64,000 bases of DNA from Mycolicibacterium alvei (GTDB lineage: Bacteria; Actinomycetota; Actinomycetes; Mycobacteriales; Mycobacteriaceae), in NCBI RefSeq assembly GCF_010727325.1, contig NZ_AP022565.1, positions 5,648,684-5,712,683 on the forward strand. The letters are read 5' to 3'. The position numbers and the translations under genes were made by a program. Positions within the stretch are counted from its first letter, which is position 1, and each line of letters begins with the position of its first letter. Below are positions 31,546 through 44,624 of the stretch, in pieces. The notes beneath the pieces are model-generated. The model searched no databases, was not told where the DNA came from, and worked only from the letters and a program-made list of their open reading frames with translations.

Positions 31546-32157
31546 GTGACTGACATGCGTTCGAACGGGAGCGGGTTCAGCCTCGTCGACTCCGTCTATG
31601 AGCGCTTGCTTGCCGAGCGGATCATCTTCCTGGGCTCGCAAGTGGACGACGACATCGCGAACAAGCTGTGCGCGCAGATCCTGTTGCTGTCGGCGGAGGA
31701 TCCGACCAAGGACATCCACCTCTACATCAACTCGCCCGGCGGCTCGATCAGCGCCGGCATGGCCATCTACGACACGATGGTGCTGGCGCCCTGCGACGTC
31801 GCCACCTACGCGATGGGCATGGCCGCCTCGATGGGTGAATTCCTGTTGGCCGCGGGCACGAAGGGCAAGCGTCACGCCCTGCCGCACGCCCGGGTCCTGA
31901 TGCACCAGCCGCTGGGTGGTGTCACCGGAAGCGCCGCGGACATCGCCATCCAGGCCGAGCAGTTCCACGTCATCAAGAAGGAAATGTTCCGGCTCAACGC
32001 AGAGTTCACCGGCAAGTCCGTCGAGCAGATCGAGGCCGACTCCGACCGCGACCGCTGGTTCACTGCGCAGGAGGCGCTGGAGTACGGGTTCGTCGACCAC
32101 ATCATCACGAGCGCCAACGTCAACGGCACCGGACCGGGAGCAGGGCTGAAGAAATGA
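31546..32157 (+). CDS. clpP1: ATP-dependent Clp protease proteolytic subunit 1
   Basis: A 203-residue ClpP. The catalytic triad is visible: Ser in GMAASMGEF, His in MHQPLGG, and an Asp in the C-terminal third. It forms the mixed ClpP1P2 tetradecamer that works with ClpX or ClpC1 and is essential in mycobacteria. Preceded by a ClgR-like site. The stop overlaps the clpP2 ATG (ATGA), coupling equal synthesis of both rings. Homologous to Rv2461c. Confidence 0.96.
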   Translation: MTDMRSNGSGFSLVDSVYERLLAERIIFLGSQVDDDIANKLCAQILLLSAEDPTKDIHLYINSPGGSISAGMAIYDTMVLAPCDVATYAMGMAASMGEFLLAAGTKGKRHALPHARVLMHQPLGGVTGSAADIAIQAEQFHVIKKEMFRLNAEFTGKSVEQIEADSDRDRWFTAQEALEYGFVDHIITSANVNGTGPGAGLKK

Positions 32158-32813
32158 CCGACCACATTCATCCGTCATTGGACGCCCGCCTTCAGCCGCA
32201 GGCCCGCTACATCCTGCCGTCGTTCATCGAGCACTCCAGCTTCGGTGTCAAAGAATCCAACCCGTACAACAAGCTGTTCGAGGAGCGCATCATCTTCCTC
32301 GGCGTGCAGGTGGACGACGCCTCGGCCAACGACATCATGGCCCAGCTGCTGGTGCTGGAGTCGCTGGATCCCGACCGCGACATCACCATGTACATCAACT
32401 CGCCCGGTGGATCGTTCACCTCGCTGATGGCGATCTACGACACCATGCAGTACGTGCGCGCCGACATCCAGACGGTGTGCCTCGGTCAGGCCGCCTCGGC
32501 CGCCGCGGTGCTGCTGGCCGCCGGAACCCCCGGTAAGCGGATGGCCCTGCCGAATGCCCGGGTACTGATCCACCAGCCGTCGCTCGGCGGGGTGATCCAG
32601 GGACAGTTCTCCGACCTGGAGATCCAGGCCGCGGAGATCGAGCGGATGCGCACCCTGATGGAGACCACCCTGGGCCGGCACACCGGCAAGGATCCCGAGC
32701 AGGTCCGCAAGGACACCGACCGCGACAAGATCCTCACCGCCGAGCAGGCCAAGGAATACGGGATCATCGATACGGTCCTGGAGTACCGCAAACTCTCCGC
32801 CCAGGGCAGCTAG
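32154..32813 (+). CDS. clpP2: ATP-dependent Clp protease proteolytic subunit 2
   Basis: A 219-residue ClpP paralogue: Ser in GQAASAAAV, His in IHQPSLGG, and an N-terminal extension with [13 protein letters not shown]. Partner ring of ClpP1. Starts within the clpP1 stop. Homologous to Rv2460c. Intact. Confidence 0.96.
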   Translation: MTDHIHPSLDARLQPQARYILPSFIEHSSFGVKESNPYNKLFEERIIFLGVQVDDASANDIMAQLLVLESLDPDRDITMYINSPGGSFTSLMAIYDTMQYVRADIQTVCLGQAASAAAVLLAAGTPGKRMALPNARVLIHQPSLGGVIQGQFSDLEIQAAEIERMRTLMETTLGRHTGKDPEQVRKDTDRDKILTAEQAKEYGIIDTVLEYRKLSAQGS

Positions 32814-33145
32814 GCAATCCCCAGCCCGATGACACACGCCCTGCCCCGTTTTTCCGGTGCGGGGCGTGCGTCGTCGTGGGGACTGTCGACCATGACGAAT
32901 GCCGTGTACGGCCCAGGTCACGTCTTCGTATCGCAACGACACGCCAGGGACACGGTCAGCGTGCCGACGGGTGGCGAGCCGTAAGGAGAGATATGTTCTC
33001 CTGCACGTGAACAAATACCACCGGAGCGATTCGGCCTTATCGGTCGCACCGCAACGGAACGAACGGGTAGCGTCGGGTTTACGCCCGAGGTGACCGAGCA
33101 AGTGGCGTAACGACCGACTGCGAACAGGAAGTAGGACCCCCCCAC
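32814..33145. other. Intergenic region clpP2-clpX
   Basis: About 330 bases without a gene. M. tuberculosis has two genes (Rv2459, Rv2458) here, which are absent. The region holds a terminator-like structure near its start and presumably the clpX promoter (a TAGCGT -10-like hexamer at 33,068). Confidence 0.5.
32834..32874 (+). terminator. Possible terminator after clpP2
   Basis: CACGCC..CCCCG and CGGGGCGTG can pair around a TTTTT-containing loop with a bulge on the left arm. Weaker than the other hairpins. Confidence 0.4.
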
Positions 33146-34426
33146 ATGGCGCGCATTGGAGACGGCGGTGACCTGCTGAAGTGCTCGTTCTGCGGCAAGA
33201 GTCAAAAGCAGGTCAAGAAGCTCATTGCTGGCCCGGGCGTGTACATCTGCGACGAGTGCATCGATCTGTGCAACGAGATCATCGAGGAGGAACTCGCCGA
33301 CGCTGACGACGTCAAGCTCGACGAGCTGCCCAAGCCCATGGAGATCCGGGACTTCCTCGAGGGCTACGTCATCGGTCAGGACACGGCGAAGCGGACGCTG
33401 GCCGTGGCCGTCTACAACCATTACAAGCGGATCCAGGCGCAGGAGAAGTCCCGCGATTCCCGCACCGAACCCGTCGAGTTGACCAAGTCCAACATCCTGA
33501 TGCTCGGCCCCACCGGCTGCGGCAAGACCTATCTGGCGCAGACCCTGGCCAAGATGCTCAACGTGCCGTTCGCCATCGCCGACGCCACCGCGCTGACCGA
33601 GGCCGGGTATGTGGGCGAGGACGTCGAGAACATTCTGCTCAAACTGATCCAGGCCGCTGACTACGACGTCAAGCGCGCCGAGACCGGCATCATCTACATC
33701 GACGAGGTCGACAAGATCGCCCGCAAGAGTGAGAACCCGTCGATCACCCGCGATGTCTCCGGTGAGGGTGTGCAGCAGGCTCTGCTGAAGATCCTGGAGG
33801 GTACTCAGGCCTCGGTCCCGCCGCAGGGCGGCCGGAAGCATCCGCATCAGGAATTCATCCAGATCGACACCACGAACGTGCTGTTCATCGTGGCGGGTGC
33901 GTTCGCGGGCCTGGAGAGGATCGTCTCGGACCGGGTCGGCAAGCGCGGCCTGGGGTTCGGTGCCGAGGTGCGGTCCAAGGCCGAGATCGACACCCAGGAT
34001 CACTTCGCCGAGGTGATGCCCGAGGATCTGATCAAGTTCGGTCTGATCCCGGAGTTCATCGGTCGTCTGCCGGTCGTGGCCTCCGTGACCAACCTGGACA
34101 AGGAGTCCTTGGTCAAGATCCTCTCCGAGCCCAAGAACGCTCTGGTCAAGCAGTACGTCCGGTTGTTCGAGATGGACGGTGTGGAACTGGAATTCGACGC
34201 TGACGCGTTGGATGCGATCGCCGATCAGGCCATCCACCGTGGTACCGGCGCCCGCGGCCTGCGCGCCATCATGGAGGAAGTCCTGCTGCCGGTGATGTAC
34301 GACATCCCCAGCCGCGACGACGTCGCCAAGGTGGTCGTCACGAAGGAGACCGTGCAGGACAACGTGCTGCCGACCATCGTGCCGCGTAAGCCGCCGCGTT
34401 CGGAGCGCCGCGACAAGACCGCCTGA
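33146..34426 (+). CDS. clpX: ATP-dependent unfoldase ClpX
   Basis: A 426-residue AAA+ unfoldase. N-terminal zinc-binding domain: CSFCGKS...CDECIDLC. Walker A GPTGCGKT near residue 117, Walker [11 protein letters not shown], pore loop in GYVGEDVEN, and the IGF-like ClpP-docking region read as GLGFGAEV. It feeds substrates to ClpP1P2. Homologous to Rv2457c. Followed by a strong 20-bp hairpin. Confidence 0.97.
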   Translation: MARIGDGGDLLKCSFCGKSQKQVKKLIAGPGVYICDECIDLCNEIIEEELADADDVKLDELPKPMEIRDFLEGYVIGQDTAKRTLAVAVYNHYKRIQAQEKSRDSRTEPVELTKSNILMLGPTGCGKTYLAQTLAKMLNVPFAIADATALTEAGYVGEDVENILLKLIQAADYDVKRAETGIIYIDEVDKIARKSENPSITRDVSGEGVQQALLKILEGTQASVPPQGGRKHPHQEFIQIDTTNVLFIVAGAFAGLERIVSDRVGKRGLGFGAEVRSKAEIDTQDHFAEVMPEDLIKFGLIPEFIGRLPVVASVTNLDKESLVKILSEPKNALVKQYVRLFEMDGVELEFDADALDAIADQAIHRGTGARGLRAIMEEVLLPVMYDIPSRDDVAKVVVTKETVQDNVLPTIVPRKPPRSERRDKTA

Positions 34427-34444
34427 CGCCTCTGACACCGAGAT

Positions 34445-34493
34445 TGCACTCAGGGTCGTGATCCCAATCGGATCACGACCCTGAGTGCATTTT
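34445..34493. terminator. Perfect 20-bp hairpin between convergent clpX and fdhD
   Basis: Arms at 34,445-34,464 and 34,470-34,489 are exact complements with a 5-base loop, followed by TTTTC. CTGACACCGAG precedes it, as at 18.4 kb. It ends just before the fdhD stop, so it likely terminates both transcripts. Confidence 0.8.
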
Positions 34494-34504
34494 CGACGAG
34501 GTTC

Positions 34505-35328
34505 TCAGCGGGTGATGCGGTCCGGCCGGGTGTAGACGTTCATCGAGTCACCCCGCAGGAACGCCACCAGGGTCAGCCCCGATTGGCTGGCCAGATCGAC
34601 GGCCAGTGAGGACGGCGCCGAGACCGCGGCCAGGATCGGGATACCCGCCATCACGGCCTTCTGGGTGAGCTCGAAGGAAGCCCGGCCACTCACCAACAGA
34701 ACCGTCGCAGTCAACGGAACCCGGTGGTGTTCCAACGCCCAGCCGATCACCTTGTCGACGGCATTGTGCCGGCCGATGTCCTCGCGGACGACGAGCATGA
34801 TGCCATCGACGGTGAACAGCGCCGCCGCGTGCAGGCCACCGGTGCTGGCGAATACCTTCTGGGCATCTCGCAGCTGGGCCGGCATCGCCGAGAGCATCGC
34901 GGCGGCAACCGTCGACGGGTCATCGCCCGGACAATGCCTGCTGCTCAACCGCACCGCCTCCAGGGAGGCTTTGCCACATACCCCGCACGATGACGTGGTG
35001 TAGAAATTTCGGGTCACGTCCACATCGGGCCGCGGCACGTCGGGGGCCAGGGTCGCATCCAGCACGTTGTACGTGTTGACCCCGTCCTCCTCGGCACCCC
35101 GGCAGTAGCGCACCGACACCAGATCGTCGCGTTGTCCGATCAGACCTTCGGTCAGCAGAAACCCTTGGGCAAGCTCGACATCGGCGCCAGGGGTACGCAT
35201 CGTGACGGTGATGGGCCTGCCGTCGACCCGGATCTCCAAGGGTTCCTCGACCACGAGGGTCTCGGGCCGGGCCTCGGCCGTCCCGCCGGTGAAGTGGTGG
35301 GCGCGGCGGCGGGCGGTTACCCGGCCCA

Positions 35329-35329
<1 letters not shown>
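34505..35329 (-). CDS. fdhD: Formate dehydrogenase accessory sulfurtransferase FdhD
   Basis: A 274-residue protein that transfers sulfur from a desulfurase to the molybdenum cofactor of formate dehydrogenase. The conserved Cys loop [13 protein letters not shown] lies near residue 115, and [14 protein letters not shown] plus a [11 protein letters not shown] segment follow. Its GTG shares a base with the fdhF stop (TAGTG), so the pair is co-translated. Homologous to Rv2899c, which is not adjacent to this region in M. tuberculosis. Confidence 0.94.
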
Positions 35330-37635
<2,306 letters not shown>

Positions 37636-37726
37636 GAACCCAATCTAGTCACATTTCGATTTCGGGTCGGGGGACCGGGCGGTGCTGCAGAGCGCGGAGA
37701 TGGACGTGGCCGGGGAGACTGCATCC

Positions 37727-38593
37727 ATGTCGCAAGAGCTGGTCCCCGGGGTCACCGTGCTGGGCAACCTCGCGATCGACACGATCGACGGGGCGCCGCC
37801 CAGCCCGGGGGGATGTGCTTCGTTCGCCGGAGTGGCACTGCAGGCGGCGGGTGGGTCCGGCCGGATCGTCGCGATGGGCGCCGAACGTGACCACGCTCTG
37901 TTCGACGGGCTTCGAGCCCGATTCGGGTCGCTGGTGCAGATCCTGCCTTCGGAGGCGACGAGTTCGTTCAGCCTCGACTACGACGACACCGATCACCGAC
38001 ATATCGGAGTGCAGGCGATCGGCCCGGTGTGGACCGAGGCGGAGATCGACGCGGCGGATCCGACGACGACATGGGTGCACCTGGCTCCGTTGCTGCGCAC
38101 CGATTTCCCGGCCTCGACGCTCGCTGCCCTGGCGGCGCGCGGCCATCGGGTCGCCTATGACGGGCAGGGGTTGGTGCGGGCCGACCGATTGGGTCCGCTG
38201 GTCGAGGATCGTCACTTTTCCGCAGACCTGCTGGTCAACATCGACGTCCTCAAACTCGCCGAGGACGAGGCGGTGATCGTCGCTGACGGCGCGTTCGACG
38301 CGTCGGCCGCGGAACGACTCGGCGTCGCGGAGATTCTGGTGACCTACGGTTCAGCGGGATGTGACATCTATGTCGACGGTGCGGTGCAGCGCGTGCCGGC
38401 GGCCTGGCGGGTGCTGGATGTCCAGACCACGGGGGCGGGGGACATGTTCACCGCCTGTTATGTCGCACACCGCGCGGCGGGACACGATCCGCATCGCGCC
38501 GCGGAGGCGGCGAGCGCACTCGTGGCCGAGGAGTTGGACAAGCGGCTGCACGTCGGCAGCACCGATCGCGGACAGGCGCAGGCCGGGGTCTAA
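37727..38593 (+). CDS. PfkB-family carbohydrate kinase
   Basis: About 288 residues of the ribokinase/PfkB fold: VLGNLAIDTIDG at the N-terminus, PGGCASFAGVALQAAG, and the C-terminal signature DVQTTGAGDMFTA with the catalytic Asp. The sugar substrate cannot be deduced. ATG 37727 has GGGGAG upstream. Divergent from fdhF. Confidence 0.8.
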   Translation: MSQELVPGVTVLGNLAIDTIDGAPPSPGGCASFAGVALQAAGGSGRIVAMGAERDHALFDGLRARFGSLVQILPSEATSSFSLDYDDTDHRHIGVQAIGPVWTEAEIDAADPTTTWVHLAPLLRTDFPASTLAALAARGHRVAYDGQGLVRADRLGPLVEDRHFSADLLVNIDVLKLAEDEAVIVADGAFDASAAERLGVAEILVTYGSAGCDIYVDGAVQRVPAAWRVLDVQTTGAGDMFTACYVAHRAAGHDPHRAAEAASALVAEELDKRLHVGSTDRGQAQAGV

Positions 38594-38916
38594 ACTCGAC
38601 AGGTGTCAAGTTCAAGGTTGCCGGTGCTAGCGGAGAGCTACCGGCCAGTAGCTTTTTCCTTAGAGAATGGCATTCTCCTAAACGTGACGAAAACCACAGA
38701 TTTGTCTCAAACCGGGCTTGTTCACGCCCACGAGCAGCGTCTTCGTCGAGGGTTCACCCGCGTGTCGGGGGTCCGCGCGGTGTAGTGCACCCTAAGAGCA
38801 ATGCAATAATCGGTACTGGTAGTGACATCAAAATTCGGTGGACGTTCGATCCGGCGGCAAGTTGCGCGACAGCGGCCCGGAAAGACGTGGTCTAAGCAGT
38901 GTGAAAGGCGGTAGCC
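38594..38916. other. Leader/intergenic region upstream of korA
   Basis: No convincing gene. It contains a GAGAAT-GGC-ATTCTC dyad near 38,670 and A+T-richer stretches likely to include the korAB promoter. Confidence 0.5.
38660..38681. promoter_or_regulatory. Dyad operator candidate upstream of korAB
   Basis: Perfect palindrome GAGAAT-GGC-ATTCTC (38,663-38,677), extended outward as TTA...TAA. The size fits a TetR-type operator, but I cannot name the regulator. It lies about 240 bases before korA. Confidence 0.4.
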
Positions 38917-40869
38917 GTGGGTGAGAACGGCAACGGCACTGGCGCCGCGCCGCGGCAGAAGCTCGAGAAGGTCGTGATCCGATTCGCCGGCGACTCCGGC
39001 GACGGTATGCAGCTGACCGGTGACCGCTTCACTTCCGAAGCTGCACTGTTCGGCAACGACCTGGCGACCCAGCCGAATTACCCGGCCGAGATCCGAGCGC
39101 CACAGGGCACCCTGCCCGGTGTGTCGTCGTTTCAGATCCAGATCGCCGACTATGACATCCTCACCGCCGGTGACCGCCCCGACGTGCTCGTGGCGATGAA
39201 TCCGGCCGCCCTCAAGGCCAATGTCTCGGACCTGCCTCGCGGCGGCCTGATCATTGCCAACTCGGATGAGTTCACCAAGCGCAATCTCGCCAAGGTCGGA
39301 TACGACGCCAATCCCCTTGAGGATGACACGTTGTCCGACTATGTCGTGACCTCCGTTGCGATGACGACGCTGACCCTGGGTGCCGTCGAAGCGATCGGCG
39401 CCACCAAGAAGGACGGCCAGCGCGCCAAGAACATGTTCGCTCTCGGTCTGCTGTCGTGGATGTACGGCCGCGAACTCGACCACAGCGAGTCGTTCATCCG
39501 GGAGAAGTTCTCTCGCAAGCCCGACGTGGCCGAGGCCAACGTCCTGGCGCTGAAGGCCGGTTGGAACTACGGCGAGACCACCGAGGCGTTCGCCACCACC
39601 TACGAGGTGTCGCCGGCCAAGCTCAAGTCCGGTGAATATCGCCAGATCTCGGGCAACACCGCGCTGGCCTACGGCATCGTGGCCGCCGGCCACCTGGCCG
39701 AGATCCAGGTGGTGCTGGGCACTTACCCGATCACCCCGGCGTCGGACATCCTGCACGAGCTGTCCAAGCACAAGAACTTCAACATCCTGACCTTCCAGGC
39801 CGAGGACGAGATCGCCGGCATCGGTGCGGCCATCGGCGCCTCCTACGGCGGCGCGCTGGGTGTCACCAGCACGTCGGGTCCGGGTATCTCGCTCAAGTCC
39901 GAGGCAATCGGCCTGGCCGTGATGACCGAACTGCCGCTGCTCATCGTCGACGTGCAGCGCGGTGGCCCGTCGACCGGTCTGCCGACCAAGACCGAGCAGG
40001 CCGACCTGCTGCAGGCGCTGTTCGGCCGCAACGGCGAGTCGCCGGTGGCGGTCCTGGCTCCGAAGTCGCCGTCGGACTGCTTCGACATCGCCGTGGAGGC
40101 CTCGCGCATCGCGATCGACTACCACACCCCGGTCATCATCCTGTCCGACGGTGCGGTCGCCAACGGCTCTGAGCCCTGGCAGATTCCGGACATCAGCAGC
40201 TACCCGCCGATCGAGCACAAGCTGGCCAAGGCCGGCGAGCCGTTCGCGCCCTACGCGCGTAATCCCGAGACCCTGGCCCGGCAGTTCGCCGTGCCCGGTA
40301 CCCCGGGCCTGGAGCACCGGATCGGTGGCCTGGAGGCCGCCAACGGTTCGGGCAACATCTCCTACGAGCCCAAGAACCACGACCTCATGGTGCGGCTGCG
40401 CCAGGAGAAGATCGCCGGCATCACGGTGCCCGATCTGGAGGTCGAGGACCCCACCGGCGACGCCGAACTGCTGATGCTCGGTTGGGGCAGCAGCTACGGC
40501 CCGATCGGCGAGGCCTGCCGGCGCGCCCGGCGCAAGGGCATCAAGGTGGCCCAGGCACATCTACGCCACCTCAATCCCTTCCCGGCCAACCTCGGGGAGG
40601 TGCTGCGCCGTTACCCGAACGTGGTGTTGCCGGAGATGAACCTCGGTCAGCTGGCGCTGCTGCTGCGCGGCAAGTACCTGGTCGACGTCCAGTCGGTGAC
40701 CAAGGTGGAGGGCATGGCCTTCCTCGCCGACGAGGTCGAAGGCATCATCGAAGCGGCCCTGGATGGCACGCTGGGTGAAAAGGAGGCGGACAAGGCGAAG
40801 TTCGCAAGGTTGGCGGCGGCCACCATCGAGGAACCAACTGAGTCGAATGCTGTGGGAGCGAACGCATGA
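38917..40869 (+). CDS. korA: 2-oxoglutarate:ferredoxin oxidoreductase alpha subunit (gamma-alpha fusion)
   Basis: A 650-residue fused gamma-alpha subunit. The N-terminal gamma domain (IRFAGDSGDGMQLTGDRF) is followed by the alpha domain with GTYPITPASDILHELS near residue 268 and the conserved TSTSGPGISLKSEAIG. With KorB it oxidatively decarboxylates 2-oxoglutarate to succinyl-CoA using ferredoxin. Homologous to Rv2455c. GTG 38917; the stop overlaps korB by ATGA. Confidence 0.94.
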   Translation: MGENGNGTGAAPRQKLEKVVIRFAGDSGDGMQLTGDRFTSEAALFGNDLATQPNYPAEIRAPQGTLPGVSSFQIQIADYDILTAGDRPDVLVAMNPAALKANVSDLPRGGLIIANSDEFTKRNLAKVGYDANPLEDDTLSDYVVTSVAMTTLTLGAVEAIGATKKDGQRAKNMFALGLLSWMYGRELDHSESFIREKFSRKPDVAEANVLALKAGWNYGETTEAFATTYEVSPAKLKSGEYRQISGNTALAYGIVAAGHLAEIQVVLGTYPITPASDILHELSKHKNFNILTFQAEDEIAGIGAAIGASYGGALGVTSTSGPGISLKSEAIGLAVMTELPLLIVDVQRGGPSTGLPTKTEQADLLQALFGRNGESPVAVLAPKSPSDCFDIAVEASRIAIDYHTPVIILSDGAVANGSEPWQIPDISSYPPIEHKLAKAGEPFAPYARNPETLARQFAVPGTPGLEHRIGGLEAANGSGNISYEPKNHDLMVRLRQEKIAGITVPDLEVEDPTGDAELLMLGWGSSYGPIGEACRRARRKGIKVAQAHLRHLNPFPANLGEVLRRYPNVVLPEMNLGQLALLLRGKYLVDVQSVTKVEGMAFLADEVEGIIEAALDGTLGEKEADKAKFARLAAATIEEPTESNAVGANA

Positions 40870-41948
40870 CTGACCTGATCGGCGCAGACCTGGGGCTGAC
40901 AGACGCGGCTCCGACCAAGAACGCCCTGGTGCCCACCACCGACCAACCGCAGAAGGGCAAGGACTTCACCAGCGACCAGGAGGTCCGCTGGTGCCCGGGT
41001 TGCGGTGACTACGTCATCCTCAACACCATCCGCAACTTCCTGCCGGAGCTGGGTCTGAAGCGCGAGAACATCGCGTTCATCAGCGGCATCGGCTGCTCGA
41101 GCCGGTTCCCGTACTACCTGGAGACCTACGGCTTCCACTCGATCCACGGGCGCGCCCCGACCATCGCCACCGGTCTGGCGTTGGCCCGGCCGGACCTGTC
41201 GGTGTGGGTCGTCACCGGCGACGGTGACTCGCTGTCGATCGGTGGTAATCACCTGATCCACGCGTTGCGCCGCAACATCAACATCACGATCCTGCTGTTC
41301 AACAACCGGATCTACGGCCTGACCAAGGGGCAGTACTCGCCGACCTCGGAGGTCGGCAAGGTCACCAAGTCCACCCCGATGGGCTCGCTGGACTACCCGT
41401 TCAACCCGGTGTCGCTGGCGCTGGGGGCCGAGGCCACCTTCGTGGGCCGTGCACTGGACTCCGACCGCAAGGGCCTGTCCGAGGTGCTGCGCGGCGCGGC
41501 CGAGCACCGCGGTGCCGCCCTGGTGGAGATCATGCAGGACTGCCCGATCTTCAACGACGGGTCGTTCGACGCGCTGCGCAAGGAAGGTGCCGAGGAACGC
41601 CTGATCAACGTCAGCCACGGCGAGCCGATCAAGTTCGGTGTGGACGGCGAGTACTGCGTGGTCAAGTCTGGCTACGGACTCGAGGTGGCCAAGACCGCCG
41701 AGGTCGCCGCCGACGACATCGTGGTGCACAACGCCGAGATCGACGATCCCGCTTATGCATTCGCGCTGTCACGGTTGAGCGAGCAGAACCTCGATCACAT
41801 GGTGATGGGCATCTTCCGGAAGGTCAGCCGACCGACCTACGACGACGCCGCGCGTCAGCAGGTCAACACGGCCATCGAATCCAAGCCCCATGACACCGCG
41901 GCTCTGCAATCCTTGCTGCGTGGCAAAGACACCTGGACTGTCGACTGA
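40866..41948 (+). CDS. korB: 2-oxoglutarate:ferredoxin oxidoreductase beta subunit
   Basis: A 360-residue thiamine-diphosphate subunit. [12 protein letters not shown] supplies Fe-S Cys residues, the TPP motif is [20 protein letters not shown] near residue 118, and [13 protein letters not shown] binds the cofactor. Starts inside the korA stop. Homologous to Rv2454c. KorAB is the CoA-dependent alternative to the classical KDH step of the TCA cycle. Confidence 0.95.
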   Translation: MTDLIGADLGLTDAAPTKNALVPTTDQPQKGKDFTSDQEVRWCPGCGDYVILNTIRNFLPELGLKRENIAFISGIGCSSRFPYYLETYGFHSIHGRAPTIATGLALARPDLSVWVVTGDGDSLSIGGNHLIHALRRNINITILLFNNRIYGLTKGQYSPTSEVGKVTKSTPMGSLDYPFNPVSLALGAEATFVGRALDSDRKGLSEVLRGAAEHRGAALVEIMQDCPIFNDGSFDALRKEGAEERLINVSHGEPIKFGVDGEYCVVKSGYGLEVAKTAEVAADDIVVHNAEIDDPAYAFALSRLSEQNLDHMVMGIFRKVSRPTYDDAARQQVNTAIESKPHDTAALQSLLRGKDTWTVD

Positions 41949-42537
41949 TCCTGATCGCAGCGACCAACACGATCTGAGCACAGCCCCGCTCGCCGCGGTA
42001 GTTCTGGCGGGCGGGGCTTCGCGCCGTATGGGGCGCGACAAGGCGACGCTGCCGTTTGACGGTTCGACGATGGTCGAGCATGTGGTCGCCGCCGTGAGTA
42101 CGCGGTGCGCACCGGTTTTTGTCATCGCCGCACCCGGCCAGCCGCTGCCTGAACTGCGGGCTGAGGTGCTGCGCGACGAGGTGCGGGGGGTGGGGCCGCT
42201 GGTCGCGACCGGCCGTGGGCTGCGTGCCGTCGCCGAAGCCGGCCTGGAGCGCGCCTTCGTCTGCGCGGTCGACATGCCGTATCTGAATTCCGAACTGATC
42301 GGTGTCCTGGCGGCCGCGGCCGACCGGGTGCCCGCCGATATCGTGCTGCCCTGGGACGGCAGGGCCCATTACCTGGCGGGGATCTATCGCAGCGCGCTCA
42401 CCGAGCAGATCGCGGTCCTGGTGCGTGCCGGCCGGCGCAGCATGCGCGCGCTGGCCGAGTCCGTCGATACGCAGCGGATCGTGATGCCACCGCAGCGAGC
42501 GCTGACCAACGTCAACACGGCAGCCGATCTGCCCTGA
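41890..42537 (+). CDS. mobA: Molybdenum cofactor guanylyltransferase MobA, start uncertain
   Basis: The nucleotidyltransferase domain begins at about 41,995 with [21 protein letters not shown], the MobA signature, and continues through VCAVDMPYL and [14 protein letters not shown]. It attaches GMP to molybdopterin, which fdhF would need. The start is unclear: ATG 41890 or GTG 41920 lie inside korB, and neither has a Shine-Dalgarno; a CTG at 41,974 would match the usual family length. Homologous to Rv2453c. Confidence 0.85.
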   Translation: MTPRLCNPCCVAKTPGLSTDPDRSDQHDLSTAPLAAVVLAGGASRRMGRDKATLPFDGSTMVEHVVAAVSTRCAPVFVIAAPGQPLPELRAEVLRDEVRGVGPLVATGRGLRAVAEAGLERAFVCAVDMPYLNSELIGVLAAAADRVPADIVLPWDGRAHYLAGIYRSALTEQIAVLVRAGRRSMRALAESVDTQRIVMPPQRALTNVNTAADLP

Positions 42538-42730
42538 GCGCCGCTATTCGGTAGATGGTATGCAGCAAATTATGAATTAGTCGCGAAACTCGGCCCAATT
42601 TATCGTGTCGAGATAATTCAGCCTGCATTTCGCCATATTTGAGGTCCCGGAAAGCGGGCGAATTGGGGAAACGCCAGCGGTGATTGTGTGCCGGTCGGTC
42701 ACGGAAGCCGCTGGGGCTCAGTACCATTCG

Positions 42731-43091
42731 ATGGACCGCTGGTGGCGTGAATGCAGCGGGAAATTCGTTGCGGTGTACGACGAAGCTGCGCTATTCCCGA
42801 CAAAAACACCCTGACCGCACGCTTTGCGTGGCATGCGGAATTCATCGCTCGGCGTCAGAGTTGGCCCAGCGACTTGGCGCTTCATGCTGTCTTGGTGTAA
42901 TCAATTGCAGGGCAACACAGTTGGATGATCTACGCCGACCGCTGGCGCGCTGGAACGGCCGTCGCAAGGGTGTGGCGAGGGTCGGCAAGCCGGTCGATAA
43001 GTGTTGTGCGCCAGTGCTTTCGGGTGGAATTCAGGCTGCCTGGCGGGTGAGGGCTGCAGCGAACAGATTTGCGCGATTCGATGCGCGATGA
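42731..43091 (+). pseudogene. Possible decayed or frameshifted WhiB-like (Wbl) gene
   Basis: In one frame DRWWRECSGKFVAVYDEAALFP ends in a stop at 42,812; in the next frame HPDRTLCVACGIHRSASELAQRLGAS continues. Removing one A from the AAAAA run joins them. The join resembles the Wbl layout: W..C, an acidic/FFP-like motif, CxxC, then a Leu/Arg-rich tail. The fourth expected Cys is replaced by Ala. Similarity judged by eye only. Confidence 0.3.
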
Positions 43092-43187
43092 CACTCGCCG
43101 ATGGCATCCACCAGCGCTTTTAGCGTCAATGGGCCCAGGTGTCGGTGTTGCTGCGCCCGAATCAGGTGGGCCAGCTCACAAAATATG

Positions 43188-43203
43188 CGTGATCTCGGTC
43201 ACG
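43188..43203. promoter_or_regulatory. CRP-like palindrome upstream of the first rpf gene
   Basis: CGTGA-TCTCGG-TCACG matches the TGTGA-N6-TCACA layout of the mycobacterial cAMP receptor protein with symmetric end changes. It is about 390 bases upstream of the start codon. Confidence 0.4.
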
Positions 43204-43326
43204 ATTTGTTTGCGCCAATCACGAAACGGTAACGACGCTGGTCCGTGGCTGACCTGCACAGACAGTTCGTTCAGCGTCGCGTTATCTATCCGTGATCATT
43301 CCGCGATCGTGGCTACATCGGGATGA

Positions 43327-44622
<1,296 letters not shown>

Positions 44623-44624
44623 GC

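Noticed and set aside
38722..40560. Long antisense open frame over korA
   Set aside because: Same shadow effect, no start context and no recognisable domain.
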